A DNA stretch of 64,000 bases from Halobacterium sp. DL1 (GCA_000230955.3 CP007060.1:2734216-2798215); one strand, 5' to 3'. Numbered from the stretch's first letter, positions 17,703 to 27,500 are shown. Numbers and translations are program-made. The notes: a model not told the origin generated them from the letters alone.

Positions 17703-17777
17703 GGCTTCGGTTCCTCGCAGTTGGTTCGGTGCTTCGGACTCGACAGTACAAGTACTTTCGTCTTCGAAGTATCGTGT
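17703..17777. promoter_or_regulatory. Divergent promoter with inverted repeat, HxlR/MerB-like
   Basis: The 75-bp region holds AGTACAAGTACTTTCG followed by TCTTCGAAGTATC. TACTT at 17753-17757 and AAGTA at 17767-17771 form an inverted repeat with TCG/CGA inside. It is a natural candidate operator for the HxlR dimer, overlapping both promoters. Confidence 0.45.
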
Positions 17778-18392
17778 ATGCCGGAGAACGCGGCCGAACG
17801 CGATGCGGTCCAGCGCGAGAATCAGACGAACGACCACTGGCTCGGCGGAGGCAGCGTCCTCGAAGCGCCGCTCCCGGACACGTTCCGGGAGACGATGAGC
17901 GGATTCTTCGGAGGTGGGAAGCCGGTGACGCTCGGCGAGTGGGTCGAGGAAATCCGGTCGCTCGCTGGCGGTGGCGTCGACGTCGAACAGCTCTGCCACG
18001 CGGGCGAGGAGACGCCACACCGCGCGGAGCGGGGCGGCGAGACGACGTACTTCCAGTGTTTCTACGACGCGGTGGCGCTCGCGCACATCGTGGACGGGGC
18101 GGTCGACATCCGGACCGAGAGCCCCACTGGCGAGGAGGTGCGGGCACGAGCGACGGGAGACGGTATCGAGACGACGCCAGCCAACGCCGTGGTCTCCTTC
18201 GGCGTCGCGGCGGGCGCAGGTTCGGCGAGCGACGAGCCGACCATCGGGGAGGTCTACGACGCGGTCTGTCCGTTCGTGCGAGCGTTCCCGTCCCGAGAGG
18301 AGTACGAGAAGTGGGCCGAGGACGTCGACGCCGAGACAGTCGGACTCCCGCTGGCCGCGGGCGTGCCGGTCGCCGCCGCGCTCGTGGAATGA
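17778..18392 (+). CDS. MerB-like organomercurial (alkylmercury) lyase
   Basis: A 204-residue protein with the three catalytic residues of MerB in the right order and spacing: Cys94 and Asp97 in QCFYDAVALA (MerB Cys96-xx-Asp99), and Cys164 in AVCPFVRAFPSREEYEKWA (MerB Cys159, followed by the same aromatic and Trp positions). MerB breaks carbon-mercury bonds and releases Hg(II), which MerA then reduces. No merA, merT or merP is nearby. The adjacent divergent HxlR gene replaces the usual MerR. The activity is inferred from the residues; some haloarchaeal members may act on other substrates. Confidence 0.82.
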   Translation: MPENAAERDAVQRENQTNDHWLGGGSVLEAPLPDTFRETMSGFFGGGKPVTLGEWVEEIRSLAGGGVDVEQLCHAGEETPHRAERGGETTYFQCFYDAVALAHIVDGAVDIRTESPTGEEVRARATGDGIETTPANAVVSFGVAAGAGSASDEPTIGEVYDAVCPFVRAFPSREEYEKWAEDVDAETVGLPLAAGVPVAAALVE

Positions 18393-18485
18393 AGGGCGGG
18401 AGTGTGCTGGTGCACTTTGGGTCCTGCTGGGATACCCGACACTCACGACCCCCCGTGCGCTACTGGCGTCCATGAGAGGGACGCC

Positions 18486-19388
18486 GTGAACGCCGTCGAC
18501 CTCGTCGAGGACTACCTCCTCGTGTGGATCCTGGCCGCCGTCGTGGCCGGGTTCGCGGCGCCGGAGTTGGCCGTGCTGACGGAGTACTCGACGGTCATCC
18601 TCGCGGTGATGATCGGGAGCATCTCGCTGACGCTGTCGCTGGCGGAGTTCCGGCGCGTCGACAGACGCTCGCTCGGCGTTGTCCTCCTCGGGCACGCGGC
18701 GATGCCGTTCGTCGCGTTCGCGGTCGCACGAGCGCTCGGCCTCCCGCCCGCGCTCACGACGGGGTTCGTCGTGCTCGGCGCGGTGACGCCCGAACTCGTC
18801 ACGCCGGTGATGACCGAACTGTCAGGTGGCGACACGGCCCTCTCGACTGCCGCCCTCGTCGTCATCGGCGTCGGAAGCCTCGCGTTCGTGCCCGCAGTCC
18901 TCGACGTGCTCGTCGGTGGCGTGGGCGTTCGGTCAGTCGTCATCGTCGAGCAGCTAGCGGTCGCCGTGGTCGGTCCGATGGTGCTCGCCGTCGCCCTCCG
19001 GACGCGCTACGAGCAGCGGGTCGGCCGCTACGACCGCGTCTACCCCGCCGTCTCGTCCGTGATGGTCGTGCTCGTGATGGCCGGCGTAGCGGCCGCGAAC
19101 GCCAGCATCGTCCGGGAGAACCTCGGACTCCTCGTGTCCGTGGGCGGTGGCGTCGTCGCGGTGAACGCCGCGGGCTACCTCCTCGGCTACGCTGTCAGCG
19201 CGGGCGGGACGCAGCCGACGCGCATCGCGGCGACGCTGTCCGTGGGAATGCGGGACTTTGCGGTGGCGGCCGCCCTTATCGTGGCCGCCGGACTGCCGAC
19301 CGTCGCGTCGCTGCCCGCCGTCGCCTACGGCGTCGTGGAGATGGCGTCGAGCGCGGGGCTGGCGCGCTACCTCTCGCGAGACGGCTAA
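18486..19388 (+). CDS. Bile acid:sodium symporter (BASS/ACR3-like) family transporter
   Basis: A 300-residue protein with about nine or ten hydrophobic helices. The segments GFVVLGAVTPELVTPVMTEL and TLSVGMRDFAVAAALIVAAG are typical of the BASS superfamily, which includes sodium/bile acid carriers and the arsenite exporter ACR3. The ACR3 Cys is absent (no Cys at all in the mature protein), so arsenite export is unlikely. The GTG at 18486 is chosen, as upstream residues are not membrane-like. It lies 94 bp after the MerB-like gene and may be cotranscribed. Confidence 0.78.
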   Translation: MNAVDLVEDYLLVWILAAVVAGFAAPELAVLTEYSTVILAVMIGSISLTLSLAEFRRVDRRSLGVVLLGHAAMPFVAFAVARALGLPPALTTGFVVLGAVTPELVTPVMTELSGGDTALSTAALVVIGVGSLAFVPAVLDVLVGGVGVRSVVIVEQLAVAVVGPMVLAVALRTRYEQRVGRYDRVYPAVSSVMVVLVMAGVAAANASIVRENLGLLVSVGGGVVAVNAAGYLLGYAVSAGGTQPTRIAATLSVGMRDFAVAAALIVAAGLPTVASLPAVAYGVVEMASSAGLARYLSRDG

Positions 19389-19427
19389 CCGACGGGCACT
19401 TGCCGCGTCCCGTGTAACGTCCGGCCA

Positions 19428-19778
19428 ATGAGCGAGTTGACGCCCGAGGAGTTCGAGGAGCAGAAGTACGTCGACTACTTCCCGAAGCTCCAGACTGCCT
19501 ACAAGCGCGCGTTCAACGAGATGAACGAGAACTACGACTCGGACCTGGTCCACGGCATCGACCAGACGATTCTCGCGGAGGCCGAACCCCACTACGAAGG
19601 CGACGGCGAGTTCACTCTCGACCTGCCCGAGGACCCGGCAGCGGAACTGGACGGCGTGCTGGCCAGCGACGAGAAGATCGAGCACATCCTCGAACTGTAC
19701 CTCAAGGAACTCGAACGGCAGTTACAGAAGATGTTCGGCGTCGGCGAGGCCGCACGGGCGGGCGACGAAAAGGCCTAA
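19428..19778 (+). CDS. Small acidic haloarchaeal protein (DUF5783-like)
   Basis: A 116-residue soluble acidic protein, FEEQKYVDYFPKLQTAYKRA at the N-terminus and a C-terminal helix EHILELYLKELERQLQKMFG. It resembles the haloarchaea-only family I remember as DUF5783; the number is from memory. It has no catalytic motif. It lies 26 bp before the NifU-domain gene on the same strand, so they may be in one transcript. Confidence 0.75.
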   Translation: MSELTPEEFEEQKYVDYFPKLQTAYKRAFNEMNENYDSDLVHGIDQTILAEAEPHYEGDGEFTLDLPEDPAAELDGVLASDEKIEHILELYLKELERQLQKMFGVGEAARAGDEKA

Positions 19779-19803
19779 GCCCCGCGGGCACCAACTCCGG
19801 CCC

Positions 19804-20157
19804 ATGAGCACCGAGACTCAGGACGGGGACGACCTGGAGGAGCGCGTCAACAACTTCCTCCGCCGGAACTTCCCGCAGATTCAGATGCACGGCGGCACCG
19901 CGGCCATCCAGAACATCGACCGCGAGGAGGGCGTCGTCGACCTCCAGCTGGGCGGCGCGTGTTCGGGCTGTGGCATCTCCCCGATGACGATCCAGGCGAT
20001 CAAGTCCCGGATGACCAAGGAGATTCCCGAGATCGACACCGTTCACGCCGACACCGGCATGGGCGGCGGCGACAGCGGGATGAGCCCGTCGTTCCCCGGC
20101 GAGGACGCCGACAGCGAGGACCGCGAAGAGGACGAAGGCCCCCAGGCCCCGTTCTGA
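19804..20157 (+). CDS. NifU C-terminal domain Fe-S scaffold protein
   Basis: A 117-residue protein. The NifU/Nfu domain (about 10-80) reads NFLRRNFPQIQMHGGTAAIQ, then GGACSGCGISPMTIQAIKS with the CxxC that holds a labile 4Fe-4S cluster for delivery to target proteins. The rest is an acidic tail (EDADSEDREEDEGP) typical of halophiles. It is convergent with the rubredoxin-like gene that ends 5 bp away. Confidence 0.93.
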   Translation: MSTETQDGDDLEERVNNFLRRNFPQIQMHGGTAAIQNIDREEGVVDLQLGGACSGCGISPMTIQAIKSRMTKEIPEIDTVHADTGMGGGDSGMSPSFPGEDADSEDREEDEGPQAPF

Positions 20158-20161
20158 CCGG

Positions 20162-20455
20162 TCAGTCCTCCGTCCAGTAGTAGATCTCTTCCTTCTCGAC
20201 CCCGCAGTTCGGGCACTCCTCCGGGAACGAGTCCTGGAGGTCGCCCATCTCGCCGCAGTTCGAGCAGCGCCACATCAGTTCGGCCTCCCCGAAGTCGTGG
20301 CCCGAGCGCTCGTGTCCGATTGAGAGCGAGGAGATGCCGTCTCGCGTGGTGACGTAGAAGCCGTCCTCGTCGAAACCCCGGACGGTGCCGAGTGCTTCGC
20401 CGTCGTCGGTGTACACTGTAGCGCCGAGTCCGAGACGTGGTGGGTCGTCACTCAT
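20162..20455 (-). CDS. Rubredoxin-like zinc-ribbon protein with N-terminal beta domain
   Basis: A 97-residue protein. Residues 8-55 form a small beta domain (GLGATVYTDDGEALGTVRGF), like PRC-barrel or S4-type folds; residues 60-90 hold two CxxC knuckles, MWRCSNCGEMGDLQDSFPEE and CPNCGVEKEEIYYW, as in rubredoxin-like domains binding one Fe or Zn. It is similar to the haloarchaeal family I recall as DUF7130. The ATG at 20455 is used; an upstream ATG at 20509 adds non-conserved residues. Confidence 0.82.
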   Translation of the reverse strand: MSDDPPRLGLGATVYTDDGEALGTVRGFDEDGFYVTTRDGISSLSIGHERSGHDFGEAELMWRCSNCGEMGDLQDSFPEECPNCGVEKEEIYYWTED

Positions 20456-20644
20456 ACCCTGACATTCGGCGCGGCACCGCATAAACCCAGGCGCCGGCAC
20501 GGGCGCCACTCCGGCCTCGGTCCATCCAGGCCGCTGGTCACGTTCGACTGGTAACTATCTGGATTCCACCTGGATAGCAGGTAAGGCGCTGCTACCCCAC
20601 GTACGTTGGCCTTACTAATGCAGTATGGCGCCCAGTGAGTTGCT

Positions 20645-21757
20645 ATGGCCCAGCAAGGGGCAGTCGCAGCCGACGACTACACTGTCCGACTCGCCCAGTC
20701 GGAAGATAGAGAACCGTTCCTCTCGCTCTACGAGGAGGTCTGGGGGCGCTCGCGGAGCGAGCAGTGGTTCGACTGGCGGTTCGTAGACGACCCGTACGCC
20801 GGAGCAGTCGAGATGGTCGTCGCGGAGCACGACGAGACGCTCGTCGGCGCCGAGCCCCTGCTCCCGATGCCGCTCGTGGTCGGCGGCGAGCCGGTCGACG
20901 CCCGCCAGCCCGTCGACTGGATCGTCCACCCCGACCACCGCCGCCGCGGCGTGTTCACGCGGATGACCGAAACGCTGCTGTCGGCGTTCGAGGACCGCGC
21001 CGAACTGCTGTTCAACTTCCCGACCGAGGCCCTACGCCCGGGCCTCGAGAAGTTCGACTGGACGACGGTCTCCGAGCAGACGACGAGATACCGCATCCAC
21101 GACCCGGACTGCCTCACGGCCGGTGGCGAGGGCCCGAGCTCGACGGTCCGGGAGCTCCTCTGTCGCGTCGGCGCGCCGGTGGTCAGGGGTAGCGTCGGCG
21201 CCATCGACCTGCTCACGCCCTCTCCGGGCGGCGTGTCCGTCGAGCGCGTCGACGGCGTCGCGACGGACGCCATCCACACCGTCTACGCCGACACCCGTCC
21301 AGAAGCCATCCACGTCCCCCGGGAACCGGCGTTCGTCGACTGGCGGTTCGCGAACCCGCGGTGGGAGACTGCCACGTACGTCGCGCGCCGCGAGGGAGCC
21401 CCCGTCGCGACGCTCGTCGTCGCCACGGCGTCGAAACCCGACGCCACCGTCGGCTACCTGCTCGACATCCAGCCGATGACCACCGACCCGGAGCGCGCTC
21501 CCGCGTTCGCCGCCGCCCTCGACGCCGCCCTCGCCGACCTCGACGTCGACGCCGTCCAGGCACCGACGACTCCCTACCCGGCGGTACTCCGACGGCGCGG
21601 CTTCCTCTGCGACGACAACGCCGTGCTCTCCCGATTCTCCACGCCGGCGACCCACGTCGTCAGGCCGCTACCCGAACCCGACGCCGACGGCTTCGCTCGC
21701 GACGTCTTCGACGACGAAGAGTGGCTGCTCACGCTCGGCGACAGGGACATCGAGTGA
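20645..21757 (+). CDS. GNAT-family acetyltransferase, two-domain
   Basis: A 370-residue protein. The N-terminal GNAT domain (about 12-150) begins TVRLAQSEDREPFLSLYEEV and has the acetyl-CoA loop VHPDHRRRGVFTRM. The second half (about 180-360) is a second GNAT-like fold of the Eis/MSL type (VATLVVATASKPDATVGYLL, LDAALADLDVDAVQAPTTPY). The acceptor is unknown. It ends 37 bp from 21794, the displaced original polC terminus, so it was once the convergent neighbour of polC. Confidence 0.85.
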   Translation: MAQQGAVAADDYTVRLAQSEDREPFLSLYEEVWGRSRSEQWFDWRFVDDPYAGAVEMVVAEHDETLVGAEPLLPMPLVVGGEPVDARQPVDWIVHPDHRRRGVFTRMTETLLSAFEDRAELLFNFPTEALRPGLEKFDWTTVSEQTTRYRIHDPDCLTAGGEGPSSTVRELLCRVGAPVVRGSVGAIDLLTPSPGGVSVERVDGVATDAIHTVYADTRPEAIHVPREPAFVDWRFANPRWETATYVARREGAPVATLVVATASKPDATVGYLLDIQPMTTDPERAPAFAAALDAALADLDVDAVQAPTTPYPAVLRRRGFLCDDNAVLSRFSTPATHVVRPLPEPDADGFARDVFDDEEWLLTLGDRDIE

Positions 21758-21793
21758 GTCGAACAAGGCACTGCCCGCGAGAGCCGCGACTCG

Positions 21794-21850
21794 CTACATG
21801 AAGTCCGCGATGCCGCCCTGCTTGTTCTCGTCCACAACGCAACTCGAGCT
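21794..21850 (-). pseudogene. Displaced original 3' end of polC
   Basis: Read leftward, these bases encode SSSCVVDENKQGGIADFM and a TAG stop. That matches the C-terminus of the intact polC, which ends SVFENDKNRPSTIGDFM and a TAG at 24554. The base-level match is clearest at the stop: CTACATGAAGTCCGCGAT here and CTACATGAAATCCCCAAT at 24554. No other part of polC is present. The fragment lies where polC should end, 37 bp from the convergent GNAT gene. It shows that a segment was inserted in the polC end and brought a replacement tail. Confidence 0.8.
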
Positions 21851-22082
21851 CTGAACTGCTAAATACAGGTAGTACCGTTATCGGGACAGAATTCTATCTC
21901 TCTAAATATCGTCAGAATTCGCCGACTGAATACAGAGATGTCCTCAGTCACCAAAGCAGACTGGAACAAACCGAATTGGGTCATCACCAGCCCACAGCCG
22001 TCAGCTGACGCACGAAGACATCGACCATCTCACCACAATCTGCACAGTAACGCTATAGGAGTTCCCTCGCTGATAACGGGTA

Positions 22083-23969
22083 ATGGACGGTAGGAACTGG
22101 GGAAACTATGACATATTTGGGCGAAGATTCATTGTGGTCCTCGGCGGGGTTTTCCTCCTACTCGTAGTCAGCTTTCCATTCCTCCCCGTTGTTGACGATG
22201 CCTCCTCCGAACTCTGGCTCGTACTAAGTATCTTAGTTGGTATCCCGGGTCTCGTCCTGTTGTACGGTGGCTATCGGTTGCCCCACACAGACATCCGCTC
22301 TGAACTCTATCCTACGGTCGGCAACTGGTGTCTCCGCGGCATTGTAGTCGGTCTCGCGATCTTGCTGCCGATCTTTCTTGTCAGTGACGACCCGAATATC
22401 GTCGGAAATGGCCTCTTGCTCACAGGACTGGGCAGTCTCGCGGGCTTCGGTGCGGGGACGTACGACGCGCGGGCCAAAACACGACAGCTCGAACTCCAAG
22501 AAACAGTCGACCAATTGGAAACCTCGAACGAGCGGCTTGAACGACACCAGCAGTACACCGACGATATTCTCGATGCAATCGATGACGTGTTCTACGTTTT
22601 GGACGAAAATGGCGCTCTCCTCCGGTGGAACAAAAGCCTCTCGGAGGTCTCTGGCTACACGGACGAGGAAATATCAGCAATGACTGCTGCCGACTTCTTC
22701 ACGGATAGTGACCGTGATACAGCTCTGGCTGCGGTCCGCAACGGCCTCGAGAGTGACTCCGTAGATGTGGAACTCGAACTGCGCACCAAGGATGGCGATA
22801 CCATCCCCTTCGAGTTTGTTGGGTCTACGCTCGAGAACACGTCCGAAGACCCTATTCTGGCCGGCATCGGGCGCGACGTTACGAACCGGGTCGAGCGCGA
22901 ACAGGAGGTCCAGCGCGTCCGCGAGCGGATGGAATACGCCCTCAATGCAACCGATTCGGTCGTCTGGGACTGGAATGTCGAGGACAATCAGGCCTCGTTC
23001 TACCCCTCTGCGGAGTCGCTATACGGAACCACAGTCGAAACCTGGGAGGATTTTATCGGCGTGATCCATCCGGAGGATAGACAGAAGGCCCAGGAGGCTA
23101 TCGAGAACGCGCTGGAAACGGGCGAGCCGAAGCACGAAGAAATTCGGATCGTTCGAGACGGAGACGTGCGGTGGATCGAAGCCCCCGGGTACCCGGTCCA
23201 GGATGATAACGGTCCGACGTTGATGATTGGCGTGGCCCGAGACATCACCGAGCGGAAGACATACGAGCGCAAACTCGAGGAATCTAACGAGCGACTCGAA
23301 CAGTTCGCGTACGCTGCGTCCCACGACCTCCAGGAACCACTCCGGATGGTGTCGAGTTATCTGCAGTTGATCGAAGACCGATCCGACGAGGAACTGACCG
23401 AGGAGACCGAAGAGTTCCTCGAGTTCGCCGTGGACGGGGCCGACCGCATGCGTGACATGATCGATGGGTTACTAGCGTACTCAGGCGTGGAGACCCAGGG
23501 AGAGGCGTTCAAACCGGTCGACCTCAACAAAGTGATTGGAGAGGCCCGCGACGACCTCGAGATGCGTATAACGGAAAGTGATGCCGACGTGACCATCGAG
23601 GAACTCCCTCGTGTGGTGGGCGATGAACATCAGCTGCGTCAGGTGTTTCAGAACTTGTTGAGTAACGCGATCGAGTACAGTGGGAACGAGCCGCCACGGG
23701 TGAATATTTCCGCCACCCAGAACAGTTCGATGTGGGAGATATCGGTTCAGGACGAGGGGATAGGGATTGAGCCGGAAGAACACGACCGTATCTTCGAGGT
23801 ATTCCAGCGGCTTCAATCTCGGGACAATTACGGTGGCTCGGGCATAGGCTTAGCACTCTGCGAGCGAATCATCGAACGTCACGGCGGCGAAATCCGTGTC
23901 GAATCCGAACCGGGCGAGGGAGCGACGTTCTCATTTACTCTCCCAGCGGAGGATGAGCATGGCAGGTGA
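22083..23969 (+). CDS. Membrane-anchored PAS-PAS sensor histidine kinase
   Basis: A 628-residue protein. Residues 15-130 contain about four membrane helices (FIVVLGGVFLLLVVSFPFL and others), then a coiled coil (about 130-160), a first PAS (about 160-270; VFYVLDENGALLRWNKS), a second PAS/PAC (about 285-400; IMIGVARDITE-like end), HisKA with H-box His414 in FAYAASHDLQEPLRM, and HATPase_c (N-box FQNLLSNAIEYS, G1 QDEGIGIEPE, G2 SGIGLALCERII). The H-box type is that of phytochrome-like kinases that pair with Rcp1-like regulators, and such a regulator follows and overlaps it by 11 bp. The signal is unknown. Confidence 0.93.
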   Translation: MDGRNWGNYDIFGRRFIVVLGGVFLLLVVSFPFLPVVDDASSELWLVLSILVGIPGLVLLYGGYRLPHTDIRSELYPTVGNWCLRGIVVGLAILLPIFLVSDDPNIVGNGLLLTGLGSLAGFGAGTYDARAKTRQLELQETVDQLETSNERLERHQQYTDDILDAIDDVFYVLDENGALLRWNKSLSEVSGYTDEEISAMTAADFFTDSDRDTALAAVRNGLESDSVDVELELRTKDGDTIPFEFVGSTLENTSEDPILAGIGRDVTNRVEREQEVQRVRERMEYALNATDSVVWDWNVEDNQASFYPSAESLYGTTVETWEDFIGVIHPEDRQKAQEAIENALETGEPKHEEIRIVRDGDVRWIEAPGYPVQDDNGPTLMIGVARDITERKTYERKLEESNERLEQFAYAASHDLQEPLRMVSSYLQLIEDRSDEELTEETEEFLEFAVDGADRMRDMIDGLLAYSGVETQGEAFKPVDLNKVIGEARDDLEMRITESDADVTIEELPRVVGDEHQLRQVFQNLLSNAIEYSGNEPPRVNISATQNSSMWEISVQDEGIGIEPEEHDRIFEVFQRLQSRDNYGGSGIGLALCERIIERHGGEIRVESEPGEGATFSFTLPAEDEHGR

Positions 23970-24420
23970 GCAGGGAAGCGCCGAGCCGGCTGACATCCTC
24001 CTCGTCGAGGACAACCCTGGTGATATACGTCTCACGAAAGAGGCATTCAAGGACGCGCAGATAGCGAACACACTCCACGTTGTCGAAAACGGTGTCGACG
24101 CTCTCAATTTCCTTTTCCAACGAGACGACTACGCCGATGCACCGCGTCCCGACATCGTGCTATTAGACCTCAATCTCCCCCGGAAGAGTGGCCACGAGGT
24201 GCTTGAAGAACTGCACGGTGATTCGAACCGAAGGCGCATTCCGGTAGTTGTCCTCACGAGTTCGGACGCTGAAATGGACATCGTCAAGTCCTACGACCTC
24301 TGTGCGAGTGGGTACCTGACGAAGCCGGTTGATCCTAACGAGTTTATTGAGATGATACAGGATCTAGAGCGGTTTTGGCTCTCGATTATGCGGTTACCGG
24401 CTGACACAGATGCTGATTGA
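23959..24420 (+). CDS. Single-domain response regulator (Rcp1-like)
   Basis: A 153-residue receiver protein without an output domain. Acidic pocket ILLVEDNPGDIRL, phospho-acceptor Asp70 in DIVLLDLNLPRKSG, the Thr/Ser in VVLTSSDAEMD and the Lys in YLTKPVDPNEF are all present. The start overlaps the end of the kinase gene; ATG 23953 is an equally possible start two codons earlier. Partner of the kinase at 22083 by overlap and by subtype. The downstream output must be a protein-protein contact or another kinase. Confidence 0.92.
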   Translation: MAGEQGSAEPADILLVEDNPGDIRLTKEAFKDAQIANTLHVVENGVDALNFLFQRDDYADAPRPDIVLLDLNLPRKSGHEVLEELHGDSNRRRIPVVVLTSSDAEMDIVKSYDLCASGYLTKPVDPNEFIEMIQDLERFWLSIMRLPADTDAD

Positions 24421-24553
24421 AAAGCGGGATGTATACAGTGTATCGGCCCGGTTACCGCTGAAATCTGATACACGAAAGGCGAGCAGTGTGCAAGTCTGCT
24501 AACCGGTTGGTCCAACCAACAGGGGTTGGAATAAAGGCGCCGCGCGTGGCAAT

Positions 24554-27500
24554 CTACATGAAATCCCCAATAGTCGATGGCCGATTCTTGTCGTTCTCGA
24601 AGACGGACTCCAGTTTCCGGTCGAGGAGCGCGAGGCGCTGCTTCGTGTACTCCCGGCAGTCGTAGTCCTCCGCGACCTGGATAGCGGTGTCCATGTACTT
24701 GTTCACGGAGCCCTCGTGGACGGTGAGGTTGACGCGCCCGCCGCACTCCCGGCAGTCCCCGGTGAGTGGCATGCGGCGGTACTTCTCACCGCAGTCCAGG
24801 CAGCGCGTCTCCTGCCGGCTGAACGCACGGAGGTTGCCGATGAGGTCCGGGAGGAAGTGGTACTCGATGACGCGCTCGGCGACGTCCGTCTCGTCGACGG
24901 CGCGGAGCTTCCGCGCGAGTTCTAGCTGGGCGTCCATCTTGTCCATCATCGAACCGAGGGTCTTGTACGCCGACAGCTCCGGGCCGAGGTGGATGGTCGA
25001 CGTGTCGTGGGTGTGGCCGAACCCGGTGTACTCGTGGTCGGTGCCGAGCGTCGACTCCGCGATCTGGACGAGGTCCTCAACCTCCTCGGGGTCCGCGAGT
25101 TCGCGGGTCGCCTCGAAGAACTCCATGGGGTACTCCGTCGCGATGTCCATGTTGTGGGCCTCGTCGTCGATCTCGCTCGGGTCGATGCGCGAGGACATCA
25201 CCAACGGCGCGTCCATCTGCCCGCCGCGCTTGTCCGGCAGGAACGACTTCGAGAAGTTCAGCAGGCCGTCCAACAGGAGCATCACGCAGTCCTCGTCACC
25301 GTCGCACTGCTTTTGCGATGTGTCGTTTGCTATCAGCGAGTGGGTATCGGTGACGGTGAGACAGTACGTCTGGTCGACATCGGCCTCTACGATGGATACG
25401 TCCTCGACTTCATCGACGAAGTAATCGCCGCTGCCCCCATCGAAGACACGTCGGCTACTGGGTTCGATCTGCGCTACGTGGGCAGCCAGCCGTTCTCGCT
25501 TACGGGAGAGGTGGAGGTCGATGGTCTCAGCCAACCGGACTGCGTCCGACGAAGTGACGTGGATTACGTAGGACTTCGCCGACAACGCTTCGTCGTCAAT
25601 GTCGTAGAAGTCGGGGAACTTCTCGACGAGCGGGACAGGGTCATTCGTGCTTACTCGTGCCGCAATTCCGAGTCGCGTGAGCAACGCGAGCAGGTCCTCT
25701 TTCAGTTCACGGCTGACCGTGGTAGCAGCCACATCCAGAGTGTTCTTGTCGACGGTGCCATCGCCACTGAAATACCCCCCAAGGAATGCGGAAACGTGGT
25801 CGTCAGGAGCGTCGAAGATGCAGGGAGGGACGCGTTTGTCAGCCGCTCCTGCTCCGCAATCGAGGACGGTCTCGAAGAAAACGCGAGTGAGGCGACCCGA
25901 GACAGTCACCTTCACGTCGTTTTCGCGATACGCCTCAACGCCCAGTGTAGACGCGAACGTCTCGACGAAGAAGTCGCGGGCCTCTGCCTCGACACCGGAG
26001 ATGGTCGTCTGGTGAATCGTTCCCTTTGGGGTCTCTTGCTCTCTCGTGAACCCCTCTGCAGCGTAGTAGCCGAGGAGTGTAGCAAAGTCCTCATCTAGGG
26101 ACACGAAGCGGTCGACCTCGACAGTGTCACGCTTCATCCCGAGCGTCACGTCGTTCGGAATACGGGCGGCGACAGCTGCCGGCGATCCGAGGAGGTCGAC
26201 GAGGAGCGAAACCGGCAGGCTCTCCCGGTAGAGGTAGTTGCTCAACGCTTTCTTCGTTAACCCGAGGAATTCAGCGGTACTCTTCAGCGGGTAGAACTGG
26301 CCGTCCCAGTCGTCAGCAAGCACCTCCGAGAAGAGGTCGTACAGCACGTCCTTGTCAAGTCCCTTCACCATGAGTGACTCATTTGGGACCTCGTCGCTCT
26401 CGGCAAATTCTTGGAGTAAGTCGAATCGCGCGGGAGATCCAGGTACGTCTACGTGTGTCGGAGTGACGAGTGAGTTAGCGTCCGTGACGTCGCTGGCTCG
26501 CTTCGAGTGGAGATTGCCCTCGTCGAAGACGTGTACCTCGTGGTCTGGCGTCACCGTCAGTTCCCGCCCGCTCCGCGTCCTGATGCGGACCATGTGGTCC
26601 GGCGCCGGATGCTTCGAGACGGTCTCCACCGGCTTCCGCACCACCTCGCCATCCTCAGTTACGGATGGGACGATCACGTCACCGTCGAGTTCCTGGACGA
26701 GTGTGCCGAAGTCGTCCTCGTCGGCCGTTTCGGGGTCGAGTCGGTCCTCGACGAGCGTCTCGATGGTATCGTGGCGCCATTCTTCTGCCTCGTCCTCGTA
26801 CCAGACCTTCGTCTCCGGGTGGAAGCAGTTCCGCCGCTTCGACGCGTGGAAGTACGGGTGTGCGTAGCCGACGGCCGCGGAGGTGAAGCCGACGACGCGG
26901 CCGACGACGGCGGCGGAGGTGTGAGGCGCCATCCCGAAGACGAGTTCGCCGACGAGGTCGTCGCGCTCCTCGAACTCGTAGAAGGCGTCGAGGCCGTAAT
27001 ACTGGGTGAGGAGGTCGTCGACGAAGTCCGCGGTCTTCAGCATGTGTTCGGCGGCGCCGTCCGAGAGCACGACGTCCTGGACGCGGAGTTCGACGAGCTG
27101 GTCGTCGTGTTCGAGCGGGTCGCCGTGGATGTCCTCGTCGTAGCCCAGGTCCCGGAAGTGCTCGACGGTGACGTCGAGTTCGCTCGGGCGGACCGACGTC
27201 ACCGGGAGGTCGGTCATGTCGTAGCGGACGGTGCCGTCCTTGAACGCGGAGACGTCGTGTTTCGCGCGGAGGACGCCCTTCTCCATCGGTTCGGGGACCT
27301 TCTCGGAGGACATCAGCCCCTGGACGCCTTTCAGCACGTCGAAGGCGTTCTCGCGCTCGCCGACGTTCTTGAGCGCGCTGCGGTACTCGTCCTGGACGTC
27401 GACGGTCTGCGTCTCGACGTTGTCGACGTCGCGCTCGCAGCTGGGGCATTCGACGCGGCCGGACTCGTCGGGTTCGGCGACGGCGCCGCAGTCCCAGCAC

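Larger units (their letters stand above)
21851..24553. mobile_element. 2.7-kb inserted segment at the polC 3' end (two-component genes)
   Basis: The segment lies between the displaced polC tail (21794-21850) and the present polC stop (24554). It carries only a histidine kinase and a response regulator, has visibly lower GC than its neighbours, and uses more AT-ending codons. No integrase or transposase is in it. Between 21851 and 22082 there is only non-coding DNA (a CGCTATAGGAG TATA box about 30 nt before the kinase ATG; GAATTC-containing inverted repeat near 21889-21918). Between 24421 and 24553 there are short inverted repeats (GGTTGG-T-CCAACC; CCAAC-AGGG-GTTGG). Confidence 0.65.
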
